Positions 11,168-22,516 of a stretch of DNA of 32,837 nucleotides are shown piece after piece; position 1 is the first letter of the stretch, and the number at the start of each line of letters is the position of its first letter. The position numbers and the translations under genes were made by a program. The stretch is from positions 9,243,602 to 9,276,438 of the forward strand of contig NC_049990.1 of assembly GCF_000003815.2 (NCBI RefSeq), read 5' to 3'. This DNA is from Branchiostoma floridae. Lineage: Eukaryota; Chordata; Leptocardii; Amphioxiformes; Branchiostomatidae. The notes beneath the pieces are model-generated. The model worked only from the letters and a program-made list of their open reading frames with translations. It made no database searches and had not been told where the DNA came from.

Positions 11168-11515
11168 TATGCAAAATGTCTTAGGGATCCAGGGGAAAGG
11201 TAAACGTTACAAATTGAATGTTCATTAAAAAAAGCATTTTTCTAAACTACCTTGGTTTCAGAGACTCAACCGTTTTTGTTTTGTTTTTTGCTTTAGAGTA
11301 TTTCATTTATTCATTTTCTTTTTTCAGTTGTAAGAGCTCAAAGTTTAAAGAAAGCAAACAAGAATACAAAGAGCCCAATTTGGGGTCACAATCTAAAATG
11401 AAAATCTGCCGTCAAACTTTGCCATTGAAAATTCAGGATAAGACCTGGACTTCCACTAAATGTCGCCATCTGGTTATCATCCACTAGCAAGTCAGAGTGC
11501 TGTCTATAATTTGTC
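11168..11515. repeat. Dispersed repeat, copy 2
   Basis: This is the second copy of the 4602-4936 repeat in the same orientation, from GTCTTAGGGATCCAGGGG through GTGCTGTCTATAATTTGTC. The copies share most of their bases, with small indels in the T-rich middle. No long direct-repeat flank is visible around this copy. Confidence 0.75.
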
Positions 11516-11620
11516 TTGACAACATAATTAGTTCGTCCTTTTTATTTACTGTCAACCGGACACCAGCCGTTCCAAAAGAAAGAAAATACCATGCACCAAC
11601 TCGAAATACTTACAGGAGAA

Positions 11621-11660
11621 TATATATATATGAATATATATATATATATGAAAATATTTT
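11621..11660. repeat. AT microsatellite
   Basis: Imperfect (TA)n with interspersed GA. Confidence 0.9.
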
Positions 11661-12204
11661 GGGGGAAACTTCCTCTAGATATTCTGTATATTCACTATAC
11701 AACCATGCACTATGTATATTTCTCGCTGTGTATGTACGTTTCGGTAAAATGACACGTCTAACGAAAAAAATATATACAGCAACTTACTTTGTTCAACTTT
11801 TAAATGCATATAAGACCACGCCCATCCCTTTGAAGAGAGCAACGTGAAATGGGAAATGGGAGCTGGAAAATTTCGCATGCATCGCCGCAGCGGGGGTTCC
11901 CCTGAATGCCCTGCCAGCTAATTGGGCATTACAGAAACATAAAGCGTTCTGATTCACGGGGAAAGGGCATTGAGGTTGAAAAATGCAGGCAGCCCGACTG
12001 TCGAAAATTTGGCCACTGCGTACTTGACCTTTAAAAAAACGTCTGAAATTTACCCCAAAATCTGTCTTCTAAGGTTCTACTTGGTAGAAAATCAGGTAAA
12101 TCTACTTTCTGGCTCATTTATGGAAATTGAAAAAAATAGTGTATAACATTAGGTTCTTATCACACGCACACACACGCGCAAATATAGATAGATGGAGAAA
12201 TAGA

Positions 12205-12380
12205 GAAATATGCATATATATACAAGTGATAAGCATTGATAAAACAATTCTACTGAAGCACAGGTAGATATAGATATATACACCAGTAATAAGCATTGAT
12301 AAAACAATGCTACTGAAGCAGAGAAATATTGATATAAATATATGCACTAGTAATAAGCATTGATAAAACAAATCTACTCG
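12205..12380 (+). repeat. Three-copy tandem repeat, unit 60-64 bp
   Basis: The core AAGCATTGATAAAACAA recurs at 12231, 12291 and 12355, each followed by TCTACT/GCTACT and GAAGC, with AT-rich linkers such as GATATAGATATATAC between. A partial unit may precede the first copy. Confidence 0.85.
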
Positions 12381-15300
12381 GAAGCCCAATAGTAACATTT
12401 TGAGAGATGATACATTTGCAGATCAAAGGATCGTCCAATTATCTAGAGGATGTTTGATGGTTTGAATGATCACGTTTCGCTCAGCAGAAGTCCATTCGAT
12501 CATACACACAAGCTGATGTATCTATTACAAAACATACTCAAATGCTGCAAAATGGACAACAATGTCATCATCATTGGCAACAATGACATACTGAAAGAAA
12601 TTTCAACGGTTATCCCGGCTAATCTCATATTTCAAAGACGAAGCTTATGCAGACAAGCGATTCTCACGAAGGAGCCCAGAATGAGGACGAAATGTTAGCC
12701 GACTTGTTAACAGCGGCGGGAAATGAGAAGGATTATCATCACACTTGTTCAGACTTAGAGTCAGATTACAGTTGCACGGCGTTAGATCCCAGTTACCGGG
12801 CAACTCAGTCAAACAGAAATTCTGCTGAACAAAGCTGTTTTCAGACGATTCTGTCAGCGTTGTGTCTCTCATGCCATCCCATAATATCCCCCGGCGCATC
12901 GAACGGTACATTCCTTCGCTACAGCATCATTCATGAGCACAATATCAACATAAAGAATGTTTGTGAACACAGTTGATCGAAACTATCTCTAAATGTCCTC
13001 ATCTCAAAGAACTTTGTCTATGAGCTCAATGCATACAATCTACCAAGTAGCTCCTTTGTAAGACTTGGGGTCGGGTAGACGTAGTTTATGCAATTACAAT
13101 TTACATCTCATAATACTGTGGCCATTGCGATATCATACGAATCTCTGGTTTCATCGTCGCTATATTGTGGTAAAAAAATAAACATTTACGGGCCACATAA
13201 AACTATAACAGCCCGTCCCGACAGCTTTTACAACACCGCTGATGTTTTTATGTTATTAGGTACAGAAGAGGAACGCACCAGGAAAGACATAGAGCATGAT
13301 TAATCTACCTGTTCATTGACGCATGCAGAAAAATCATCTGCCTCCTATTCATCTGGGGACATATCACTAATTTACACCGATCTGTCTCGGGAGTAAAACG
13401 GCTCATCAAAAACCATCCTCTGAAGTAAACAAATCGTACAGTAACGATGCTCCTTCGGCAGAAGCTACAGTTACCTTTTACAAAATGTGATGATTGTTAG
13501 CATAGAAAATTACGCGAATATTCAATATTGAGCTCTCAATATTGTGATAGACCAGATGCAAACAAGTTCAAAGAAAATCGTGGTTTTACGACTAAAAGCG
13601 TATACGGGATGTTTCATACCTTCAAGTGTTGGTCTGCTTTTGGAAGGAAAAGTGGGAACTTGCCTCGTCGTGGGCCCGATTTGCCGGTGAAGTCAAGACA
13701 ATGGCATCTACTCGGCTTTATTAATCAGTTTTCAATCAACCAATGGGGATTAAAGTAGACAGCACTGCGACAGCAACCTGTTACCGCATTGCGTATGTGA
13801 GGCGAGGTGCTGCGAGAGGTATTGGTATATTGGGGGATGCAGGGGGCGGATCGTTAAAGCAGAGGCAAGCTGGTGATAACAGGGACCGTCCAATAACCAT
13901 ATGTGTGGGGGCTAAGAAAAACAAATATGTCCTTTCAAGCAGCTGCTTGAAATGATCATTAATGTTGGTAATGCTACTGAATTGCTTTCTGTTGTGTAAT
14001 ACTATGGTTGTCCTCAAGGACATAGTAATTTTCACGACACGCCCTGAGAAGAATAGGGTAAGGCACACGCCCTGCATTGAAATCGGTATTGCCATCTAGG
14101 GCCTCGCAAAGCTAATAACACCAGCTAATAAATATTGCATCTTGCATATCTCCCGGTTGACCCATTTTTTCCCGTTGTGTGCTTATAATGTTTGAGTGGG
14201 GATCGATGACTCCACGCCCCCTCTCCCGCTGTGACTGGAGCTGTGCCTATTTTCTGCAGCTGTATTTATTATAGAAAATTTACCAGATGCGATGTAAGGG
14301 GAGCTTTTGTGTTCAATGACCATCATTTGCTGTTGCTATGCATAATAATGGTAACACATCCCATAAACCAATACCACTAGAAATAATGACCTCATAAATA
14401 AAAGAATGATCTTCCAAAGCTTAATTTGCTCCTGTTCTATTGTTATTCTGAATATCTGTTCACTTCAATCATATGCGGGTCTTAATTGTTGTCAATAATT
14501 ATGTTCATAACTATGTGTCAATTCTACATACTCTTACTACTGACTTGAGCACAAATTAAGGTAAACGCCAGAGATATACAAACATTGTGACTTCTTGTAA
14601 TTTTTTGTTCACTACGAGGTATTCTAAACCGTTAGGAATGTTTATATATCAGGTATAGTATGTCACTCTACTACCTAATCATAGCATTTTAAACGTAGGA
14701 AATGTTACGTACAGAATCCAGATATTTGATATCCCTGGCGTTTATTTTTTTCCAGATTCCTGTTATAATCTCTGTTCCAATCCATTTAAAACATGTTAGG
14801 CATTCTGTAAGAATTTGCTAAACTGTTTATACTATCGATTGCTTATCATAGCTTACATTTTAGTAGAATGGTGCTGAGTCACACGTGATGTAAACAATGT
14901 AAGGCGAACTTTTTAAGTCTTAGACAAACTGTCACTCGAGTGTTTACCTGCATGTACCCTACATATGTCGACGTATTAGCTAAGAGAACACTACACTCCA
15001 CTGTTGTGACAGTCTTGTGTGACAACAATGTAGTACTGTGTGAAATGTGTGTAGAATATGTTGTATGAAGACGGTACACAACTCTTTCGTACTGTTGTAT
15101 TTAGATTGGTGTGTGTAGTATCTAGTACTGTGCCTGTGCTAGCGACAAGGCCGATCGTGGCGTAAAGGGCTAGTCAGCGACCATTTGGGACATGGAACTT
15201 TTCCTAAAGCTTTTCCCCCTTTTGTGTAGTGTTTTTCTGAATTCAGGCGTGTCCTGTCCCCGACTACTCGTACAACCGGATCCTACAAAGCCCCCCTCCC

Positions 15301-15979
15301 CTCCTCGTATTCCCCTATCTCTTTTTACGGTGGCTTGAGCCTTGTCAAAGAAGTTCCGCATACTAGAAAAGCTTGACGCTACACTTTCGTACCGCATTGC
15401 AGGTACTAAAAGACACGAAGGAACATGACCCCACCCTTTCAACATGCGTGCCCCCTTTAAATTATTGATGCACCTATCCTGGAAATTTGAATCTATTCCC
15501 TCACGATCCATTACATAATAAGACCAAGTAAAAAAGAGCAATCGACATAGAACAGTAGTGTATGTTTTGCTCATTCTGTCGTAACTGCACAATGAGTGTG
15601 TGATGATCTGAAATTCTTTATCACTTTCAGATCGAGGTAAATTAAATACGGCTAGAAAACTGAATGCCACCGGAATACCGCGGTATTACTAAAGCACCAG
15701 AATATCTGCATGAAAGTGGAAAACGTTGTCTATTGGGGAGGTAGACGCCAAGCTTTATCGGAAATCGATGGTTTGAGCTGCGAGCTGACTATGTGGAAAG
15801 CTGTGGGACGATATATTTTCTTTTGACCCTGTTACAGCAATCCCCACTTTGACCAATCGCCAGGTATCCCCGCCCCAAGGTAATCGTCTACCTGTTCCAT
15901 TGCAGTACGAATAGGAATGCGAACAGTGGGCGTTATATACATGACTTACACCAGTAACTAAAAAAAAAGAAGCACTTAC
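12381..15979. other. Long non-coding stretch, possibly with decayed coding sequence
   Basis: No recognised gene. Between 12450 and 13760 several plus-strand frames read plausibly as protein but are mutually out of frame and match no family I know. A 166-codon minus-strand frame at 15170-15670 also has no recognisable domain. I see no clear mobile element. Confidence 0.4.
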
Positions 15980-16160
15980 CTAGCTTGTTTCTAAGACGAC
16001 GGGTAGTTGTAGATAGTCTCGTGCAGGCGTTTTTTAGAAGCTGTGAAGTCGGCACGTGCGAGGAATATTGTTGCGCGAGGCGGGGGTACGTCGGTTGCCC
16101 GGTTTTTGGCGCGCGGTTGCTACAACTGACAGGTGAGCAGGCTGGTACCTCCACGGGTCA
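15980..16160 (-). promoter_or_regulatory. Candidate promoter and 5'UTR exon of the calmodulin gene
   Basis: On the minus strand a GC-rich stretch ends in the strong donor CTAG|GTAAGTGC (exon end 15980). No ATG occurs from about 16160 down to the donor, fitting a non-coding first exon. Upstream are an E-box CACGTGAC (about 16174), GCGCGCC words and several CpGs. The calmodulin coding exon at 968 needs an upstream 5'UTR exon, and this is the best candidate I see on the same strand. It could belong to another transcript. Confidence 0.35.
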
Positions 16161-17577
16161 ATCATGCCGGTCACGTGGTGCGCTGCAGCAGACGACACAA
16201 ATTGTCGATACCACATACATCCAATGAATCGGCGTTGGTCAAATCATCACCTCCAGGGTTCCCCCCTGAAAATTGCCCCGTACGTTCCACAGGGAGCCCT
16301 AGCCGACCGTATATTAACATAATCATGGCTGCAATGCGGGGTTTTCCTGCGATTTATATTAAGCCTCACACTCCGTCAATCCCAATTCCCCCCAGTGGAA
16401 AAAAAATTCCCACAACTTCATGACGCTATCTGATGAGGCAGGCAATAACGTTTCAATCTTGCCGACGCAGCAGTATTCTCTTTCTTTATTACCCGCCGCT
16501 ACACTCTGATACCAGCCATCAACGCCTATTCACTTACATCGTGAATTTTCTCTCCCTAAAGGTTCCAGATATCACACCTCACTACCTTCGATAGTACTTA
16601 CAACATATAATATGACGAAACGCGAGGCTTAACGTTACTACATGTGCATATCAAGCTGTACATAGCTCTGGCCCTAATGGTTAAAGTGGTAATCCTTTTG
16701 GAAGCCGGGCGCCTTTTTTGCCCGTGTTATTAATTCCGACTTTCATTTGGACGGCTCTGCGGAGTAAACTGTTCAGCCCGCCTAGCTGCAGTATTGATCG
16801 ATGGCAGATTAAGGGTTATCTCGACTCAGCAGTAAATCGCGATAGAACGTTTATCGCTGCGAGCGCTGCAAAATCGCCACCCATTTCCCGCAATAAAAGA
16901 TAAAATGCGACACAGAAGAGATTTGCATCGCCTTGCTATTGTGTGAGGGTTTAATTCTATGTAAAACGGTTGAAGCGGCGGGGCGGATCTAGTGGAATAT
17001 GACTCAGCGGATGTTGGAATTATTCTGAATTTGATCTCTTAATGAAAATTATATGCATGTATATATATATATTTGGTGTGTGTGTATGAAATCATTTCAA
17101 GGGAAGGGAATAATCTCTCTCTTTTTGCACTCCCACACACGTGCTTGATGCGTTTCGAACCACGCTTCGCGGACTATCTGTGTCAAAAGAACTGGGGCGA
17201 AGATTAGACAACCTGTCTGTCACCCACCCACACACCCTCTCGTCGGCCGGCAAACCTTCACAATGCCGGCGGCAGATGTCAGTATAAACAGCGATCTGAA
17301 GGCTCATGCGGTCAAAACGTTCCTCAACAGCAAGTAGATCGGCGGCCGGGAAAGCCGGGCCTTAGGCTCAGCCATTTTTTTTCTTCTTCACCTGTGGTTT
17401 TACCTGGCGTATGACGGCTGCCTGTGCCTGGCAGAGACTCAAACAAAGGGTGATCGGCTGGCATTCTCCCTGGGGGGAAGTAGAAGCCATAGATCTGAAT
17501 GGACTTAATGATAGATGCCAGCGTGTGCTGCAATGCGGCTAGGTGAGAAACAAATACCGCATTGCGGCAAACCTGCC

Positions 17578-17593
17578 TCATGAATATTCATGA
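17578..17593. promoter_or_regulatory. Perfect 16-bp palindrome
   Basis: TCATGAATATTCATGA reads identically on both strands. Its ATGAATATTCAT core resembles sites bound by POU-homeodomain dimers. It lies in the GC-rich segment upstream of the calmodulin promoter candidate. Function is unproven. Confidence 0.35.
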
Positions 17594-18039
17594 CCTCGCC
17601 GCGCCCAGGTGAAAGAGGGAGTGGGGGAGAAGGGGGGAGGTGGTGATGCTGTGTCAATTTTTTCGAAGAAATAATTTCTGATCTTCTTTTTTTTAGCAAA
17701 AACTTGTTATTGAAAGTGGAGAACGCATGACAACAATTTGCGGGTAAAACACAGCATTATGGAAAGCAGAACGTTATAATACCTTAAGCGCGTGCAATGC
17801 GGGAGTGCCCCGTGACGTTTAACTTCCACACGGGTCAATACACATGGTCCAAAACACGGGCTAAAGGAAGCAAAATGTATTCAACAACATCCCTCTTTCA
17901 ACCTCCTTGGTATTCAATAATACGGATGCATTTTACGGCTGCAACGTTAGTAATATGCTGATTTTCGATCTAGGACCTACTTGGAGAGACATGTTGAGCA
18001 AACTTTGTGCATTTTAGACCATGGTGCACATGTGTCAGC

Positions 18040-18041
<2 letters not shown>

Positions 18042-18074
<33 letters not shown>

Positions 18075-18109
18075 GTTTGTGTATGTGTGTGCGCGTGTGT
18101 TCGTGTGTG
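18042..18109 (+). repeat. TG microsatellite
   Basis: About 15 uninterrupted TG units, then a degenerate TG-rich tail to about 18109. Confidence 0.95.
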
Positions 18110-19021
18110 AGACAGCTCAATAATCCAGCCTTTAACTGGAAGGGAAAGTCCATTATTTGACGCTTAAAAGGGGCGATACAAAAGTGCTCTGGGGCGGGGT
18201 TCTACCGGGACAATCAGCCTCCTAGCAGACTTTGGGCGACGTTTTAATGTCATGGCTCTTTCAACATATAGTATAATAACAGTGACGACACATTTGAATA
18301 CCCTATAGACCGAACCTGACAGTCCATCACAAGTAGAATTTCAAGTTTTCAACCAATGATAGCATGGCAATTAGCGGTTCTGCATGTCAGGTGTATCTTA
18401 TGTTTCATTTGCATTTCTAGGTTTTGATGGAAGTAAGCGGTGGTAAAGTTAACTTTCATATGTTATGAATGTGTTCTAAAAGCGTATGATAAATTAGCCT
18501 TCTTAAAGAAATAAAGGTAAAACAGCCCTCAACTCGACAGAAGAACTCTTTTATTCTGATGCTGTTTTGCCCATACCCGTTGGAATACATCGGGCAGCGG
18601 TAACTTTCCTTACATAGATCGCCACTGGTCATCGATAAATAAAATTTAGTGTTTACCGATACTGGACTATTCGGCTTAGCCATCTATACAAGCGAAAGAA
18701 TCACAGGGCGTGGCCGTGAATTTGTGAATAGCTCTCATATGAGAGAATCATTGTTTGATACATGTCTTTCAAATTGGATCACAATTCTTCGGTACAAAAT
18801 TAGGGCAGACTATTTAAGTATTGTGAAAATAAAGACGATGTGGAAGAAAACATTTGATAATATAAATATAGATACAAATATAGTGACATTGATTCAAAAA
18901 GTCCAGCCATTATTATGGAAAATATTGATGGTACATTCAGATTGGTATAGATTGGTACATTCAGTAGAATGGCTAATAGTATATTACTAGTACATTGTAG
19001 TTGATAGTCATTGGTGAAATA

Positions 19022-19035
19022 GCGCCACCTGGCGG
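19022..19035 (-). promoter_or_regulatory. CTCF-like motif
   Basis: On the minus strand CCGCCAGGTGGCGC matches 13 of 14 positions of the vertebrate CTCF core CCASYAGRKGGCRS. It sits between the two calmodulin-family genes. The motif match is direct; occupancy is inference. Confidence 0.35.
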
Positions 19036-20313
19036 TTATTCTTTGAAGCTGACGCAGTCCTGGATGAAATCGGAGACTTAGACCTTTAACCTTCTCTCCG
19101 CTGCCTAACTCCATAACCATAACCAATACAATTATAGTGCCACGGCTGTATTAGTAGGCTGAGGGTTAACTTGGATACCTCTGGTTTAGCTGAAAATACA
19201 TTAAAAATATTTATGGTTACGTACATTGTGGACATAGGTGTAAATCTAATAAAAATTATTCAAAATGAAGCTTGGTACATATAGACACGATTGGAGAGTA
19301 TAACAGTTTTGAAAGGATCATTCCAAACATCGATTGACTCACATTGAAACTTTCCTTTCACTACATTCCATCCAAAGCGATTTTTTGACACAGTCCGCTG
19401 CCATTTTTAGTCTAGTCCTGGGGGTCTCAAAGCAGTTCTCAGCACGGCAAAGAAGCCACACGTAGATTGTATTGTGCTTCATTAAGTGAGCCATGAGGGT
19501 GTTTTAGGTCTCCCTTCTATCACCAAAATAAACGCTCAAGAATTCCGGTCAGCCACAAAGACTGTGAAGTGAGACATCTTAAAAGTAGACTGGGAAAGTG
19601 TGCATCTTCACTGTGCCAGAAACACACCTACATGGGACTGTACTTCAGGACTGTTTATCTACAGAAATTAGTTGTGATTCAGCACGGTCTAAATTTTATA
19701 AAATGTAACGTTAATGTTTTAAACGCCTAATCTGTCCGAAGCACTTAGCGACGAATACATTGTATTCTTTTTAATACCTTGCGCCAGACTGGAGATATCG
19801 AATCATGAGATAAAGGGCTGTAATAGGTTTTTAACGTGTCCAAGTTCTTGTAGACATCGAAAATTTGGAGGTACGTTCTCTACCTTTAATAAACAGTCAC
19901 TGTTAGAAGAAAAATTGATAGTAACGTTAAGTATGTATATGTATGTAATCCATCTTGTACAAAATAAAGATGATTTTAAACCCCTTGATTCTGTTCGCTT
20001 TCGACCACTTATTGTGTAAGGAAGTATGAGAAGTACTTTATATGCTAAGAGGTAAAAGTGATTCTTGAACCTTTATTCATCAAAATGTAACTTGTTGCAG
20101 TTACAATTGTCTTTCCATGTCATTTTTACTGCTTTGGGTAAACATTGCAGTATTATTGTATTAGGTGAAAAACGTAAAACAACCTTGACAGACCACACTA
20201 CGCATAACAGTAACACTAGCTGCTTCCTGATGCAAATGCAAATTACTCATATTTCTTCTCAATGAGGTGCTAAATAGCCTAATGGATTAGGCTGTTAAAA
20301 TGAATGGATTGAA

Positions 20314-20319
20314 TTTATT
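20314..20319 (-). terminator. Candidate polyadenylation signal for the calmodulin-like gene
   Basis: AATAAA on the minus strand, about 455 bases after the stop codon at 20774. The intervening sequence includes a SINE at 20569-20734, so the 3'UTR could end earlier by a variant signal. Confidence 0.3.
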
Positions 20320-20568
20320 GTGCAAACTTAAAACCATTTTAAGGAACTATAGTAATTTCAGGAAGGACAAAATTAACGTTAGATGATAGGCCATGTCCTG
20401 TTCTAGAGCTCCGCTCAAGCTCGGTTCGAATACAGAGGAGTTTCTGTGACTCGGATTCATCTCTGCATATAAGAGAATGTTATTGATATGATGAATTTTT
20501 AAAGAAATTAAAAAAAACATTACGGGTCTTATTGGCAAGTGTGCAGATGTTGACGCACTGGCAGCACC

Positions 20569-20734
20569 AAATCCGTAGGTGTTAAGTTTTTGGCACCTTT
20601 AGACAGATTAGCCGTGAGGCTCGGTGGGCGTCACTCCACTGTCATGGGGGCAGGGGCATGGTGAGTACCGAACTCAGGACCTACTGATTCTAATTCCAAC
20701 GATCTAGCCGTTGCGCCACACAGACACCCACATT
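20569..20734 (-). repeat. tRNA-derived SINE in the 3' region of the calmodulin-like gene
   Basis: On the minus strand GTGTGGCGCAACGGCTAGA is box A-like and CCTGAGTTCGGTACTCACC is box B-like. A body with TGACGCCCACCGAGCCTCAC follows. The head and body differ from the 8.5 and 25.7 kb SINEs, so this is a separate family. It starts about 40 bases after the stop codon and may be transcribed in the 3'UTR. Confidence 0.6.
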
Positions 20735-20773
20735 GATATGATTACATAATATGTTTACAGAACGTAGTATATC

Positions 20774-20938
20774 CTACCTGAGGCTCATTATGATACCGAT
20801 GAACTCGGAGATGCTGATTTTCCCATCCCCGTCCTTGTCAGCCATCTTGACCATGGCCTTGATAGTCTGGTCGTCGGTGTCAAACTTTTCTGTCATCGCC
20901 TGGCGGAGTTCTTCCTCGTCGATGTACCCACTCTTGTC
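20774..20938 (-). CDS. Calmodulin-like protein, exon 4 (EF-hands 3 and 4, stop)
   Basis: The acceptor TTTTAG|GAC at 20938 opens this last coding exon in phase 0. It encodes residues 88-141, then TAG at 20776-20774. EF loop 3 (residues 86-97, split across the intron) has Asp86, Asp88, Ser90, Gly91 and Glu97. EF loop 4 (121-132) reads DKDGDGKISISE and is canonical. The protein ends EFIGIIMSLR, about where calmodulin ends. The stop overlaps a good donor-like sequence, CTCAG|GTAGGA, so an alternative isoform spliced here to further exons cannot be excluded. Confidence 0.9.
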   Translation of the reverse strand, partial: DKSGYIDEEELRQAMTEKFDTDDQTIKAMVKMADKDGDGKISISEFIGIIMSLR

Positions 20939-20974
20939 CTAAAACGCAGGTGTTGTGCGCCAATTTATAGAGAT

Positions 20975-21093
20975 TACTCAAGCAACCGGATATGATTTTG
21001 GAAACGGTCAGACGTTTCAAGTAGAATCCACTACTTTTCGTCAGTAACAGAAAGGAGATCCTGTTTCCAAAATCATATCCAGTTGCTTGAGTA
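20975..21093. mobile_element. 119-bp foldback MITE in intron 3 of the calmodulin-like gene
   Basis: The 31-bp terminal inverted repeats begin TACTCAAGCAACCGGATATG at the left and differ from the right arm at one base (CCGG versus CTGG). The loop contains GTCAGACGTTTCAAGTAG and ACTACTTTTCGTCAG, which are partly complementary. Ends TA...TA allow a TA target duplication. High arm identity suggests a fairly recent insertion or conversion. Confidence 0.85.
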
Positions 21094-21478
21094 AATGCTA
21101 TTTGGCGTATCTTATTACCTAGATGTCTAAACTTCATCGACGCGGTTGCTTTTTTGAAGAAAACTATTCTCAAACGCAAAATCTCGCCTCAGAACTATGA
21201 CATTAGAGAGACTATACTAAACCAGCCTGAGGTTTTCACTTTTGTGGGCGCGGCTTCTAACCAGGTGTTAGCCAATCAGAGAATAGGCTTTACCTACAGA
21301 AAAAATACTTAGTAGGCGATTCTTTTATTGGATGACAGCTGTTTATAGGCCACGCCAACAAAATGTTGAATAAGCTGCGGGCGAGGATCTGTGTAGAAGA
21401 ACGAAGACAACAAGCAGTATTAAAATTAGAAATACGTAGAAAAGGGCACTAACACAACATGGAAGAAGATTTATTTAC

Positions 21479-21616
21479 CTGATCGATAGTATTGAACATA
21501 TCAAGGACCTCCTCGGGGTCCGCCTCTCCGAATTTCTTGAGATCCTTGACGAGTTTTTCAAACTCTTCAAAATCCAGTTTCCCGTTGGCATCTTCATCAT
21601 AGTGGTCCATTATACC
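21479..21616 (-). CDS. Calmodulin-like protein, exon 3 (EF-hand 2 and linker)
   Basis: The exon is bounded by CCTCTAG|GGT and GATCAG|GTAAAT, both in phase 0. Its 46 codons are residues 42-87. EF loop 2 (48-59) reads DEDANGKLDFEE with all ligand positions intact. The linker to EF-hand 3 has 26 residues, one more than in calmodulin, and is rich in Lys and Glu. The exon ends within loop 3, after Asp86-Gln87. Confidence 0.93.
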
Positions 21617-22189
21617 CTAGAGGTTTAGACGAAGGTATTACTTGATAAGTTTCTTAGATGTATAGAATCTCAGTTTTGTAACGTTATAGGATTTTGTTTT
21701 GTCATATTTCAATTATTTTACGGTATAAACTATGGTGGAAAGCCATACAGAAGTCTGGGTGGCCTTGTTGCACACTGCACACAGACGGGCCCATCGGCGG
21801 TGAACAGAACGTCCGTTAGGAAAAGGACTGTGATGATGATGATGAAACCATGGTGGGTACGTAATAACCTCCTTCACCGGCCTCTCTGTGGGAATTATCG
21901 TAAGTTGTTGGCGGGGAGGGGGTTGACGGCGATTCGCGATTTTCAACCGGTTAGGTTCGGGAAGCTTGTAGCCTGTCACCCCCCCCCCCCTTCCACTCAC
22001 AACAACACACACATACACAAAAACTTACGCCAATGCCCTCAGAGAGGCTGGTGAAGAAGGCTACATACGTAACGTCTATATACTTTGCTATTGTCGAATG
22101 TTGTATCAAAACATTATATTACTTTTGTATTCTCGAATGTTGTATCAAAACGCAATAAGATTTAAGGGTATAAGATTCCTTATAATTAC

Positions 22190-22322
22190 CTGGATGAGAT
22201 TCTCAGTTGGTATGATCGCCAGATCGGTCAGGGCCGTTTTCAGCTCCTCGGTACTGATGTATCCGTCTCCGTCGACATCGCAGTTCTTGAAGACAGTTGA
22301 CGCCTCAGACATCTTGTATCGT
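22190..22322 (-). CDS. Calmodulin-like four-EF-hand protein, exon 2 (start codon, EF-hand 1)
   Basis: This exon opens a complete minus-strand gene encoding 141 residues over three coding exons (22312-22190, 21616-21479, 20938-20774). It follows acceptor CTCTTTAG at 22323; the ATG is at 22312-22310 after ten untranslated bases, and CAG|GTAATT ends it after Gln41. EF loop 1 (residues 12-23) reads DVDGDGYISTEE. Compared with calmodulin the N terminus is nine residues shorter, beginning MSEASTVFKNC, so helix A is truncated. Such proteins are cytosolic Ca2+ sensors or buffers; the target is unknown. The phase-0 intron after Gln41 falls at the same aligned place as the one after Gln50 of the calmodulin gene at 807. 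It could equally be named troponin C-like, but the lengths favour calmodulin-like. Confidence 0.92.
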
Positions 22323-22484
22323 CTAAAGAGTCAATCAAGTTTTTCGTGATAAGAAAATTGCAAGTGGGCTAAAGATATAAAGAAACTCAATTGTACAGTA
22401 GCTTTTGCTTTTGCCTGCCTGACAAATCTATATACCTGTTTGCCTCGAGTTTTTGCCACCGTGAAAAAAGAAGTACTGTTTACA

Positions 22485-22516
22485 GGCCGTTTGTTTGTTT
22501 GTTTGTTTGTTATAGT
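22485..22516 (+). repeat. GTTT microsatellite
   Basis: Short (GTTT)n run within the first intron of the calmodulin-like gene. A (TTTA)n run lies at about 22680-22697. Confidence 0.8.

Larger units (their letters stand above)
16161..20313. other. Intergenic stretch between the two calmodulin-family genes
   Basis: The part from 16.2 to 17.9 kb is relatively GC-rich, and the rest is AT-rich. It holds the palindrome at 17578, a TG microsatellite at 18042 and a CTCF-like site at 19022. No gene is recognisable. Confidence 0.5.

Noticed and set aside
15170-15670. 166-codon minus-strand open frame
   Set aside because: It is the longest frame outside the LINE, but it has no recognisable domain, no consistent splice or promoter context, and a composition like translated non-coding DNA.
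16670-16705. tRNA-like GGCCCTAATGGTTAAAGTGG
   Set aside because: It has a box A-like look but no box B, no acceptor stem and no cloverleaf; at most a SINE scrap.
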